In this document: one piece after another, positions 18,650 to 32,400 of the stretch
Layout: each line of letters opens with the position of its first letter
Numbering within the stretch: the stretch's first letter is position 1
Source of the DNA: Sulfuritalea sp.
Lineage (GTDB): Bacteria > Pseudomonadota > Gammaproteobacteria > Burkholderiales > Rhodocyclaceae
Direction: 5' to 3'
Assembly (NCBI GenBank): GCA_016708585.1
Contig: JADJFK010000013.1
Span: 1 to 64,000, forward strand
DNA: 64,000 nucleotides
Position numbers and translations under genes: made by a program
Notes under the pieces: generated by a model
Told to the model about the DNA's origin: nothing
Databases searched by the model: none
The model's input: only the letters and a program-made list of their open reading frames with translations

Positions 18650-20420
18650 GTGCATTGGCTCGGGCAAAGTCGGCTTGTTTTGGCTTTTTCGTCCTTTGCG
18701 GCAATGGGTCGCGGTGTTGTCGTGACCGTTTTCCTGCTTGTTCCGGTGGGTTGTGCGTGGGCTCAGTCAAGTCGGCCGTTTGCGGACGGGGCGCTGAAAC
18801 GGCTGGATAAACTCGACGAGCGGCCCGCCGGGACCGAGCTTCCGCCATCCGCAACCTCGCCGTCCGCCGCGCCGTCCGCAGCGCCTGCCGCGGATGCTCC
18901 GCCATCGGGTGACGGCGGGTTGCGGTTCGAGATTACGCACTTCGTTGCCCACGGCAACACGCTGATTCCGCAGCCGGTGGTGGATGCCCTGCTGGCGCCC
19001 TACACCGGTCCCGGGCGCGATTTCGGGACTGTCCAGCAGGCATTGGAAACGCTCGAAAAAGCCTATGCCGCGGCCGGCTTCAACGCCATCCAGGTCTTGC
19101 TGCCGGAACAGACGCTCGAATCCGGCGTGGTGCATTTCACGGTGGTCGAGAGCCGGCTGGCAAGCATCAGGATCGAGGGCAACACGCATTTCAGCAGCGA
19201 GAACTACAAGCGCTCCCTGACATCGCTGGAAGTCGGCAGCACGCCCAACTTCGACGACCTGGTCGACAACCTGCGGCTGCTCAACGAGCATCCGGGCAAG
19301 CAGGCCTCGGTGGTGATGCGCGCCGGCGCCAACGAGGGCCAACTCGATGCGGTGGTGAAGGCCAGCGACCAGTCGCCGCTGCGCTATGCGCTGACTTTCG
19401 ACAACACCGGCAACGAGTCCTGGGGACCTATCGCGTCGGCGCCGCGGTGCAATATTCGAACCTGTTCGACGCCGACCATATCGTCAGCTTCCAGGCCATC
19501 ACCTCGCCGAGCAAGCCGGACAAGGTCGGCATTTACGGTCTTGGCTATCAGGCGCCGATCTATTCGTCGAACGGCCTCTTCGGCACGTTCATCGGCTACT
19601 CGGACGTCGATTCCGGGCAGGTGAATACCGGTGGTGGCAAGTACGCCATCTCCGGCGCCGGCACGGTGTTCGGCCTGCGTTATGTGCAACTTCTTCCCAA
19701 GCGCGGTGATTGGGAGCACAAGCTGGTCTTCGGCTTCGATTGGCGCGCTTACACCAACAACGTGACCGTTGTTAACGACACCACCAAGCTCGTTCCCGAC
19801 GCGACGGTCCATCCGGTCAGCATCGTCTGGCAGGGCACGGAAAGAAGGCGGACTCGGAGTTGTCCGCCTATCTCGGCTTCTCGCAGAACATTCCGGGGGG
19901 CACCGACGGTACCGATGACGACTTTCAGGCGCTCGGCGGCAGGCCCGGCGCAAAGGCGAACTACCAGCTATGGCGCTACGGTTTCAATTTTCAGAAGGCC
20001 TTCGCCAATGACTGGGCCTTTCGCACCAACCTCAACGGCCAATACACCAACCAGATGCTGATCGTTGCCGAAATGTTCGGCGTCGGCGGCGCCGAATCGG
20101 TGCGCGGCTTCCTCGAGCGCGAGCATTCCAACGACACCGGACATCGCGGAAGTATCGAGGTCTATTCGCCCGAACTCGGCCGGAACCTGTCGGACCAGTT
20201 GAAGTTGCGCGTCCTCGGCTTCTATGACTACGGCTACGTCAGGCGCATCAATCCGACACCCGATGAAACGTCTTCGCTCAGCGTCGCCAGCGTCGGCCTC
20301 GGCATCCGTGGCGGGCTGGGCAGCGAAACCACCTTCCGCCTCGATTACGCGAAGGTCGTGGATAAGTCGCCGACTTCCCGCGGCATGCGCATGCATGGAA
20401 TGTTGTCCTATGTCTTCTGA
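18650..20420 (+). pseudogene. FhaC/ShlB-type two-partner secretion transporter (two frameshifts)
   Basis: About 590 residues when two 1-base losses are bridged. A hydrophobic signal peptide (V-V-V-T-V-F-L-L-V-P-V-G-C-A-W-A-Q) and a Pro/Ala-rich linker come first. The POTRA domain starts at about 18920 (F-E-I-T-H-F-V-A-H-G-N-T-L-I) and a 16-strand barrel ends in Y-V-F. The barrel exports the large exoprotein encoded next. The first break is near 19427, where T-Y-R-V-G-A-A-V-Q-Y-S-N is the expected continuation. The second is near 19846 (E-R-K-A-D-S-E-L-S-A-Y-L-G-F). Both are in G- or A-runs, so sequencing error is a real possibility. The start is uncertain: GTG 18650 has an AGGTG ribosome site, with TTG 18629 and ATG 18704 as alternatives. 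Confidence 0.85.
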
Positions 20421-23400
20421 ACCCGGTTTGCGGACATTCCTGTCGCAGCGGGTCGCACCCGCGACAAGCCGCGGCGGCCCGGCGGCCGACGGACAGCGCC
20501 TCCGCCTGACCCGGATGTCCTTCGCCGTGGCCGCGGCCTTCTCCTCGGTCGCCCTGGGCAATCCGCTGAATCCGACCGTGGTGGTCGGCAGCGCCACCTT
20601 CCAGAGCACCGCCAATACGCTGACGGTGACCAACACCAACGGCGCGGTGATCAACTGGAGGGGATTCTCGATCGGGCAGGGCGAGATCACCCGCTTCATC
20701 CAGCCCGGCGCCCTGAGCCAGGTCCTGAACCGCGTCACCGGCGGCAGCCCCAGCGTGATCCTCGGCGCGCTGCAGTCCAACGGGCGCGTGTTCCTGATCA
20801 ACCAGAACGGCATCGCCTTCGGGCCCGGCGCTCAAGTCGACGTCGGCGGGCTGGTGGTTTCCTCGCTGGGTTTGTCGAATGCCGACTTTGCCGCGGGCAG
20901 GCTCAACTTCACCCAGCAGGCGGGCGCCGGCGGCATCGTCAACCAGGGCGTGATCCGCACCGCGAGCGGCGGCCTGGTCGCACTCGTCGCGCCCAACGTC
21001 GAAAACCACGGCGTCATCCAGGCGCCGAACGGCGACGTGATACTCGCCGCCGGCAAGAGCGCAAACCTCGTCGACCTGCAGCGGCCACAGATCCAGGTCG
21101 AAGTGAATGCGGCCGACAACCAGGCGCTCAACGTCGGGCAACTGGTGGGCCGCAACATCGGCATTTATGCCGGCGCCATCCGGCATTCCGGAATCGCCAA
21201 TGCGAACACCGCGGCGCTGGACGAGCAGGGGCGAGTGGTGTTCAAGGCGGTGGGCGACACGCTGGTGTCTGGCAAGGTCGAAGCCGGCAATACGGCCGGT
21301 GCCGGCGGGCGCGTCGAGATTCTCGGCAACCGCGTCGGTCTGCTCGACGGCGCCCGCGTCGATGCCTCGGGGGTGACCGGCGGCGGCACGGTGCTGGTCG
21401 GCGGCGATTTCCAGGGCAGGAACCCGGAAGTGCAGAACGCGCAGCGTACCTATGTCGCGCCGACGGCGACGGTCAGCGCCGATGCGCTCGACAACGGCGA
21501 CGGCGGCAAGGTGGTGGTCTGGGCCGACGGTACGACGCGCGCCTACGGCAGCCTCTCCGCCCATGCCGGGACGCTGGGTGGTGATGGCGGACTGATCGAA
21601 ACCTCGGGCAAGCAGTTCCTCGATGTCGAAGGAGCGGTAATCGACGCCCGGGCGGCGCATGGCGCGCAGGGAACCTGGCTGCTCGATCCGACCGATATCA
21701 CCGTGGTGGCGGCAGGGGCGAATGCGACCTATGCCGATGTCGATGCCTTCGCCGACCCCGATGTCGGCGGCGCCGGCGCTTCCAGGGTTTCGCCGCTGAC
21801 CCTCGACGGCGCCGGCGCCAATGTGGTGCTGCAGGCGCAGAACGACATCACCGTTACCGATGCCATCAGCCTGACGACAACGCCGAATGCCAACCTGACC
21901 CTGCAGGCCGGCCGCAGCATCGCGATCAACAACAGCGTCGCCACCAACGGCAGCGGCAACATCACCATGGTCGCCAACAACACCGACAATTCGGAAACGA
22001 ATGCGGCCAGCGGCGCGCTGGTCGGTTCCGGCGGCACCAATCGCTCCGCCGGCGCCGCGAGCCTGACCGTCAGCGGCGCGATCTCCACCGGTGCCGGCGG
22101 CGCGATCAAGCTCGTAAACAGTTCCGCCTCCACGCTTGGCGGCGAGACCGGGGGCGTGACCGTCAATAGCGCAATCACGACGGGAAACTCCACCGCGTCG
22201 GGCGTGGCCAGCGGCGCGATCACCATCGCCGCCGGAACCACGATCACGCTGAATCCGGGTGGCAGCCTGACCACGGGCAATGCCACGGTGGCGAGCACGG
22301 CCGGTGTCGATACGGCCGCCAGCGGTGCCATCAACCTGACGGCGGTAACCGGGATCAGCGGGGCCGGCACGGCGACCACGGGCAGCGCGACGGTCGATAA
22401 CGCCGCAGGCGGCGCCGACAGCGCGGTGTCCGGCGGGATCACCTTGAATGTAAGCGGCGCGGGCGCGATCAACCTGGTCACCGCCGCTGCGCTCGCTGCA
22501 GGAGGTGCTTCGGTAAGCAACAATACCGGCGGCACCTCCGCCACCACCGGCAACCTGACGCTCAGCGCGAGTTCCATCAACGCCACGGTGGCGATCCCGG
22601 AAGCGAGCGGGGCGACGACCAACACGCAAGGCGTGGTGAATGCGACGGCGACGGGAGCGGGCGGTGGTATCACGCTGAGCTCCGCAGGCCCGTTGCGCGT
22701 TGGCGTGCTGAACACGGTGGATGGAGACACGGCGGCGGTCGCGGTGACGGTGACCGGAGACAACCTGCTGGAAATCGCGAGCGCCTCGAACCTGGATCAA
22801 GACAGCGTGACCCTGACCGCCGACAAGATAAAAGTCGGCGCCGGCGTCACGGCGGCGAGCGCGGTGGTGAAACCCACCGGCGCGCAAAGCATCGACCTGG
22901 GCGCAGGAACGGACACCGGCTTTGCGCTGGACAGCGCGGAACTGGGCAACTTCACGGTCACGCACCTGGAAGTCGGCAGTGCGGCGGCCGGCGCGATCAC
23001 CCTCAGCGCCGACGTCACCCCGGCCAACACCGGCAACCTGCACCTCAGAACCAGCGGCGGCGTGGACGGGACGTCAGGCGGCATCCTCGGCGACAAGAAC
23101 GTCGCGATCACGGCCGGCGGCACGGTGAACCTCGCCTCGGCCACCAACGACATCGACCAGCTGGCCGTATCCAACGCCGGCAATGCGGTGACGGTGGTGG
23201 ATGCCAACGGCCTCGCGGTGGGTGACGTCAGCATCATCGGCGGCACCCTGTCGGGCGTGACCGGCAGCACGGTGAGCCTGACCGCGGCCAACGGCACGCT
23301 GACGATAGGCAACACCGCGGCCGCCAGCGGCAAGGACATCGACGCCAGCGGCGCGGTGACGCTCACCACCAGCACCAGCGGCAACGTGATCCTCACCGGC

Positions 23401-26400
23401 ACCACCACGGCCGACGCCAACACCGTCCAGATCAACTCTGCCGGCGCCATCAACGGCAGCGGCCTGGTGACGGCCGCCACGGTGGACCTCAACGCCGTGA
23501 GCGGCGTCGGCAGCGGCACGGCACTGAGCCTTGCCGCCACCACCATCACCGCCGACAACAGCGGCAACGGCAACCTCGACCTCAACAACGCCGTGGCCGG
23601 CCCGGTCACCCCCCCGACGCTGACCACCGGCACCGGCAGCATCGCCTTCGACCAGACGGGCGGGGCGCACTCACCGTCGCCACCGCCACCACCGGCGACG
23701 GCGCCGATGACGCTCACCAACACCGCAGCCGACCTCACCATCGGCAGCGCGCGGCCACGGGGGGCGCCGGCAACCTGACGCTCACCACCAGCACCAGCGG
23801 CGTGATCCTCACCGGCACCACCACGGCCGACGCCAACACCGTCCAGATCAACCTGCCGGCGCCATCAACGGCAGCGGCCTGGTGACGGCCGCCACGGTGG
23901 ACCTCAACGCCGTGAGCGGCATCGGCAGCGGCACGGCACTGAGCCTTGCTGCCACCACCATCACCGCCGACAACAGCGGCAACGGCAACCTCGACCTCAA
24001 CAACGCCTGGCCGGCCCGGTCACCGCCACGACGCTGACCACCGGCACCGGCAGCATCGCCTTCGACCAGACGGGCGGGGGCACCTCGCCACCGCCACCAC
24101 CCGGCGACGGCGCCCCTGACGCTCACCAACACCGCAGCCGACCTCACCATCGGCAGCGCCGCCACGGCCGGGGCGCCGGCAACCTGACGCTCACCACCAG
24201 CACCAGCGGCAACGTGATCCTCACCGGCACCACCACGGCCGACGCCAACACCGTCCAGATCAACTCTGCCGGCGCCATCAACGGCAGCGGCCTGCGGACG
24301 GCCGCCACGGTGGACCTCAACGCCGTGAGCGGCATCGGCAGCGGCACGGCACTGAGCCTTGCCGCCACCACCATCACCGCCGACAACAGCGGCAACGGCA
24401 ACCTCGACCTCAACAACGCCTGGCGGCCCGGTCACCGCCACGACGCTGACCACCGGCACCGGCAGCATCGCCTTCGACCAGACGGGCGGGCGCACTCACC
24501 GTCGCCACCGCCACCACCGGCGACGGCGCCGACGGCTCACCAACACCGCAGCCGACCTCACCATCGGCAGCGCCGCCACGGCCGGGGCGCCGGCAACCTG
24601 ACGCTCACCACCAGCACCAGCGGCAACGTGATCCTCACCGGCACCACCACGGCCGACGCCAACACCGTCCAGATCAACTCTGCCGGCGCCATCAACGGCA
24701 GCGGCCTGGTGACGGCCGCCACGGTGGACCTCAACGCCGTGAGCGGCATCGGCAGCGGCACGGCACTGAGCCTTGCCGCCACCACCATCACCGCCGACAA
24801 CAGCGGCAACGGCAACCTCGACCTCAACAACGCCCTGGCCGGCCCGGTCACCGCCACGACGCTGACCACCGGCACCGGCAGCATCGCCTTCGACCAGACG
24901 GGCGGGGCGCACTCACCGTCGCCACCGCCACCACCGGCGACGGCGCCGACGACGCTCACCAACACCGCAGCCGACCTCACCATCGGCAGCGCCGCCACGC
25001 CGGGGGCGCCGGCAACCTGACGCTCACCACCAGCACCAGCGGCAACGTGATCCTCACCGGCACCACCACGGCCGACGCCAACACCGTCCAGATCAACCCT
25101 GCCGGCGCCATCAACGGCAGCGGCCTGGTGACGGCCGCCACGGTGGACCTCAACGCCGTGAGCGGCATCGGCAGCGGCACGGCACTGAGCCTTGCCGCCA
25201 CCACCATCACCGCCGACAACAGCGGCAACGGCAACCTCGACCTCAACAACGCCCTGGCCGGCCCGGTCACCGCCACGACGCTGACCACCGGCACCGGCAG
25301 CATCGCCTTCGACCAGACGGGCGGGGCGCACTCACCGTCGCCACCGCCACCACCGGCGACGGCGCCATGACGCTCACCAACACCGCAGCCGACCTCACCA
25401 TCGGCAGCGCCGCCACGGCCGGGGGCGCCGGCAACCTGACGCTCACCACCAGCACCAGCGGCAACGTGATCCTCACCGGCACCACCACGGCCGACGCCAA
25501 CACCGTCCAGATCAACTCTGCCGGCGCCATCAACGGCAGCGGCCTGGTGACGGCCGCCACGGTGGACCTCAACGCCGTGAGCGGCATCGGCAGCGGCACG
25601 GCACTGAGCCTTGCCGCCACCACCATCACCGCCGACAACAGCGGCAACGGCAACCTCGACCTCAACAACGCCCTGGCCGGCCCGGTCACCGCCACGACGC
25701 TGACCACCGGCACCGGCAGCATCGCCTTCGACCAGACGGGCGGAGGCGCACTCACCGTCGCCACCGCCACCACCGGCGACGGCGCCATGACGCTCACCAA
25801 CACCGCAGCCGACCTCACCATCGGCAGCGCCGCCACGGCCGGGGGCGCCGGCAACCTGACGCTCACCACCAGCACCAGCGGCAACGTGATCCTCACCGGC
25901 ACCACCACGGCCGACGCCAACACCGTCCAGATCAACTCTGCCGGCGCCATCAACGGCAGCGGCCTGGTGACGGCCGCCACGGTGGACCTCAACGCCGTGA
26001 GCGGCATCGGCAGCGGCACGGCACTGAGCCTTGCCGCCACCACCATCACCGCCGACAACAGCGGCAACGGCAACCTCGACCTCAACAACGCCCTGGCCGG
26101 CCCGGTCACCGCCACGACGCTGACCACCGGCACCGGCAGCATCGCCTTCGACCAGACGGGCGGGGGCGCACTCACCGTCGCCACCGCCACCACCGGCGAC
26201 GGCGCCATGACGCTCACCAACACCGCAGCCGACCTCACCATCGGCAGCGCCGCCACGGCCGGGGGCGCCGGCAACCTGACGCTCACCACCAGCACCAGCG
26301 GCAACGTGATCCTCACCGGCACCACCACGGCCGACGCCAACACCGTCCAGATCAACTCCGCCGGCGCCATCAACGGCGGCGGCCTGGTGACGGCCGCCAC

Positions 26401-29400
26401 GGTGGACCTCAACGCCGTGAGCGGCATCGGCAGCGGCACGGCACTGAGCCTTGCCGCCACCACCATCACCGCCGACAACAGCGGCAACGGCAACCTCGAC
26501 CTCAACAACGCCCTGGCCGGCCCGGTCACCGCCACGACGCTGACCACCGGCACCGGCAGCATCGCCTTCGACCAGACGGGCGGGGGCGCACTCACCGTCG
26601 CCACCGCCACCACCGGCGACGGCGCCATGACGCTCACCAACACCGCAGCCGACCTCACCATCGGCAGCGCCGCCACGGCCGGGGGCGCCGGCAACCTGAC
26701 GCTCACCACCAGCACCAGCGGCAACGTGATCCTCACCGGCACCACCACGGCCGACGCCAACACCGTCCAGATCAACTCTGCCGGCGCCATCAACGGCAGC
26801 GGCCTGGTGACGGCCGCCACGGTGGACCTCAACGCCGTGAGCGGCGTCGGCAGCGGCACGGCACTGAGCCTTGCCGCCACCACCCTCACCGCCGACAACA
26901 GCGGCAACGGCAACCTCGACCTCAACAACGCCCTGGCCGGCCCGGTCACCGCCACGACGCTGACCACCGGCACCGGCAGCATCGCCTTCGACCAGACGGG
27001 CGGAGGCGCACTCACCGTCGCCACCGCCACCACCGGCGACGGCGCCATGACGCTCACCAACACCGCAGCCGACCTCACCATCGGCAGCGCCACGGCCGGG
27101 GGCGCCGGCAACCTGACGCTCACCACCAGCACCAGCGGCAACGTGATCCTCACCGGCACCACCACGGCCGACGCCAGCACCGTCCAGATCAACTCCGCCG
27201 GCGCCATCAACGGCGGCGGCACGGTCACCGCCGCCACGGTCGATCTCAACGCCGCGACCGGCATCGGCAACAGCACGCCGCTGAACCTCGCCGCCACCAC
27301 CCTCACCGCCGACAGCAGCGGCAACGGCAACCTGGACCTCAACAACGCCTGGGCCGGCCCGGTCACCGCCACGACCTTGACCACCGGCACCGGCAGCATC
27401 GCCTTCGACCAGACCGGCGGGGCGCACTCCCGTCGCCACCGCCACCACCGGCGACGGCGCCATGACGCTCACCAACACCGCAGCCGACCTCACCATCGGC
27501 AGCGCCGCCACGGCCGGGGGCGCCGGCAACCTGACGCTCACCACCAGCACCAGCGGCAACGTGATCCTCACCGGCACCACCACGGCCGACGCCAGCACCG
27601 TCCAGATCAACTCCGCCGGCGCCATCAACGGCGGCGGGCTGGTGACGGCCGCCACGGTGGACCTCAACGCCGTGAGCGGCATCGGCAACAGCACGGCGCT
27701 GAACCTGGCGGCCAGCACCCTCACCGCCGACAGCACGAACGGCAACCTGGACATCAACAACACCCTGGGCACGGCGGTCACCGCCACGACCTTGACCACC
27801 GGCAGCGGCAGCATCGCCTTCGACCAGACCGGCGGCGGCGCACTCACCGTCGCCACCGCCACCACCGGCGACGGCGCCATGACGCTCACCAACACCGCAG
27901 CCGACCTCACCATCGGCAGCGCCGCCACGGCCGGGGGCGCCGGCAACCTGACGCTCACCACCAGCACCAGCGGCAACGTGATCCTCACCGGCACCACCAC
28001 GGCCGACGCCAGCACCGTCCAGATCAACTCCGCCGGCGCCATCAACGGCGGCGGGCTGGTGACGGCCGCCACGGTGGACCTCAACGCCGTGAGCGGCATC
28101 GGCAACGGCACGGCGCTGAACCTGGCGGCCAGCACCCTCACCGCCGACAGCACGAACGGCAACCTGGACATCAACAACACCCTGGCACGGCGGTCACCGC
28201 CACGACCTTGACCACCGGCAGCGGCAGCATCGCCTTCGACCAGACCGGCGGCGGCGCACTCACCGTCGCCACCGCCACCACCGGCGACGGCGCCATGACG
28301 CTCACCAACACCGCAGCCGACCTCACCATCGGCAGCGCCGCCACGGCCGGGGGCGCCGGCAACCTGACGCTCACCACCAGCACCAGCGGCAACGTGATCC
28401 TCACCGGCACCACCACGGCCGACGCCAGCACCGTCCAGATCAACTCCGCCGGCGCCATCAACGGCGGCGGGCTGGTGACGGCCGCCACGGTGGACCTCAA
28501 CGCCGTGAGCGGCATCGGCAACGGCACGGCGCTGAACCTGGCGGCCAGCACCCTCACCGCCGACAGCACGAACGGCAACCTGGACATCAACAACACCCTG
28601 GCACGGCGGTCACCGCCACGACGCTGACCACCGGCACCGGCAGCATCGCCTTCGACCAGACCGGCGGCGGCGCACTCACCGTCGCCACCGCCACCACCGG
28701 CGACGGCGCCATGACGCTCACCAACACCGCAGCCGACCTCACCATCGGCAGCGCCGCCACGGCGGGGGCGCCGGCAACCTGACGCTCACCACCAGCACCA
28801 GCGGCAACGTGATCCTCACCGGCACCACCACGGCCGACGCCAGCACCGTCCAGATCAACTCCGCCGGCGCCATCAACGGCGGCGGGCTGGTGACGGCCGC
28901 CACGGTGGACCTCAACGCCGTGAGCGGCATCGGCAACAGCACCGCACTCAACCTCGCCGCCGCCACCATCAGCGCCGACAACAGCGGAACGGCAACCTGG
29001 ACATCAACAACACCCTGGGCACGGCGGTCACCGCCACGACCTTGACCACCGGCACCGGCAGCATCGCCTTCGACCAGACCGGCGGCGGCGCACTCACCGT
29101 CGCCACCGCCACCACCGGCGACGGCGCCATGACGCTCACCAACACCGCAGCCGACCTCACCATCGGCAGCGCCGCCACGGCCGGGGGCGCCGGCAACCTG
29201 ACGCTCACCACCAGCACCAGCGGCAACGTGATCCTGACCGGCACCACCACGGCCGCCGGCGACACGGTGCAGATCAACTCCGCCGGCGCCATCAACGGCG
29301 GCGGCACGGTCACCGCCGCCACGGTCGATCTCAACGCCGCGACCGGCATCGGCAACGGCACGGCACTGAGCCTGGCGGCCACCACCCTCACCGCCGACAA

Positions 29401-32400
29401 CAGCGGCAACGGCAACCTGGACATCAACAACGCCCTGGGCCTGGCGGTCACCGCCACGACGCTGACCACCGGCACCGGCAGCATCGCCTTCGACCAGACC
29501 GGCGGCGGCGCACTCACCGTCGCCACCGCCACCACCGGCGACGGCGCCATGACGCTCACCAACACCGCAGCCGACCTCACCATCGGCAGCGCCGCCACGC
29601 CGGGGGCGCCGGCAACCTGACGCTCACCACCAGCACCAGCGGCAACGTGATCCTCACCGGCACCACCACGGCCGACGCCAACACCGTCCAGATCAACTCT
29701 GCCGGCGCCATCAACGGCAGCGGGCTGGTGACGGCCGCCACGGTGGACCTCAACGCCGTGAGCGGCATCGGCAGCGGCACGGCACTGAACCTGGCCGCCA
29801 CCACCATCACCGCCGACAACAGCGGAACGGCAACCCTCGACCTCAACAACCCCTGGCCGGCGGTCACCGCCACGACGCTGACCACCGGCACCGGCAGCAT
29901 CGCCTTCGACCAGACCGGCGGCGGCGCACTCACCGTCGCCACCGCCACCACCGGCGACGGCGCCATGACGCTCACCAACACCGCAGCCGACCTCACCATC
30001 GGCAGCGCCGCCACGGCCGGGGCGCCGGCAACCTGACGCTCACCCCCAGCACCAGCGGCAACGTGATCCTCACCGGCACCACCACGGCCGACGCCAGCAC
30101 CGTCCAGATCAACTCCGCCGGCGCCATCAGGCAGGGCCTGAGCCGAGGGACCTCAACGCCGGAGCGGCATCGCACGGCCGCCTGCGCCACCCCCACAACC
30201 CGGCCGACACACCCCGGCCGGTCACCGCCCCACCTGCCACCGGCACCGGCAGCTCCAGTTCACCAGGCGGGGCGCCAGCGTCACCACCGCCACCACCACG
30301 ATGGCGCCGTCACCCTGACCAACACCGGGGCCGACCTCACCATCGGCAGGCGGCCACCGCCGGCGGCGCCAACAACCTGACGCTGACCACCACCGGCAGC
30401 GGCAACGTCATCCTCACCGGCAGCACCAATGCCGCCGGCGACACGGTGCAGATCAACTCGGCGGGCGCCATCAACGGCGGCGGGCTGGTGACGGCCGCGA
30501 CGGTGGACCTCAACGCCGCGAGCGGGATCGGCAACAGCACGGCGCTGAACCTGGCGGCCACCACCCTCACCGCCGACAGCAGCAACGGCAACCTGGACAT
30601 CAACAACACCCTGGGCACGGCGGTCACCGCCACCACGCTGACCACCGGCACCGGCAGCATCCAGTTCGACCAAAGCGGCGGCGGCGCGCTCAGCGTCACC
30701 ACCGCCACCACCACGGATGGCGCCGTCACCCTGACCAACACCGGGGCCGACCTCACCATCGGCAGTGCGGCCAGCGCCGGCGGCGCCAACAACCTGACGC
30801 TGACCACCACCGGCAGCGGCAACGTCATCCTCACCGGCAGCACCAATGCCGCCGGCGACACGGTGCAGATCAACTCGGCGGGCGCCATCAACGGTGGCGG
30901 GCTGGTGACGGCCGCGACGGGGACCTCAACGCCGCGAGCGGGATCGGCAACAGCACGGCGCTGAACCTGGCGGCCACCACCCTCACCGCCGACAGCAGCA
31001 ACGGCAACCTGGACATCAACAACACCCTGGGCACGGCGGTCACCGCCACCACGCTGACCACCGGCACCGGCAGCATCCAGTTCGACCAAAGTGGCGGCGG
31101 CGCGCTCAGCGTCACCACCGCCACCACCACGGATGGCGCCGTCACCCTGACCAACACCGGGGCCGACCTCACCATCGGCAGTGCGGCCAGCGCCGGCGGC
31201 GCCAACAACCTGACGCTGACCACCACCGCAGCGGCAACGTCATCCTCACCGGCAGCACCAATGCCGCCGGCGACACCGGTGCAGATCACTCGGCGGGCGC
31301 CATCAACGGCGGCGGGCTGGTGACGGCCGCGACGGTGGACCTCAACGCCGCGAGCGGGATCGGCAACAGCACGGCGCTGAACCTGGCGGCCACCACCCTC
31401 ACCGCCGACAGCAGCAACGGCAACCTGGACATCAACAACACCCTGGGCACGGCGGTCACCGCCACCACGCTGACCACCGGCACCGGCAGCATCCAGTTCG
31501 ACCAAAGCGGCGGCGGCGCGCTCAGCGTCACCACCGCCACCACCACGGATGGCGCCGTCACCCTGACCAACACCGGCAATGACTTGACGGTGGGCGGCAG
31601 CGTCAGCGGTATCGGCGGGGTGACGCTGGACGCCGGGGCCGGAACGTTGGTGTTGAATGGGAACGTCAATAATGGTGGCCCCGGCAGTGTGGCGCCGATC
31701 GTTTTCAGGGCGGACGGCATGACTCTTGCCGGCGGGTCGGTGACCGCAAATGACGCTCCCATCACTTTGACCTCGGGTAACGCGGCGCAACCGATCAGCC
31801 TGATCCTCGGCGGCGGTTTACATCTGGACCAGGCGGAACTTGATGTTCTGAGTACTACCGGCGGGCTGACGATTGGCGACTCCGGGCATATGGGAGATAT
31901 CACGGTCGGCGGCACGGTGACGACGCCGGCCGGAGCGACCGGCGGGTTCACCATCAATAACGGCTACGACGGTGTGGCCGGCGGAACCGCCGGGCGGATA
32001 CTCGATAGCGGTGCCGGTCTGATCGACGTGGGCGACGCGGTCACACTGAAGGGCTACGGCAATATCGGCGACCCCGGCCCCGCGGTGGCGCCGGTGCATG
32101 TGGGTGCCGCGACCAGCCTGTCAACGTTCTCCGAGACAGGTAATGTCTATGTCGGCAAGAACGGGCCGCTCGCGCTTGCGGGGGTCAGCGTGGATAGTCC
32201 TATGGGCGAGGTTTTCTTCACTGCCACCGGATCGATTACCCAGACTGCGCCGATTGCCGTCAACTCCCTCCATGCCACCGTCACCGGATCCGGTGGTATC
32301 ACCTTGCAGAATCCGCTGAACACTGTGGATGTCCTGTATCTCAAGGCTCCGGGAGCACTTGCCTACCGTCAGGATGCCACTTACACAGTGGTCAGCGCCA

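Noticed and set aside
24977..28180. 1067-residue minus-strand ORF opposite the repeats
   Set aside because: Antisense of the GC-rich tandem repeats; it breaks where the repeats do and has no signal, start site or domain.
23350..31570. CRISPR-like repeat array
   Set aside because: The repeats are ~420 bp, directly adjacent and coding, without spacers.
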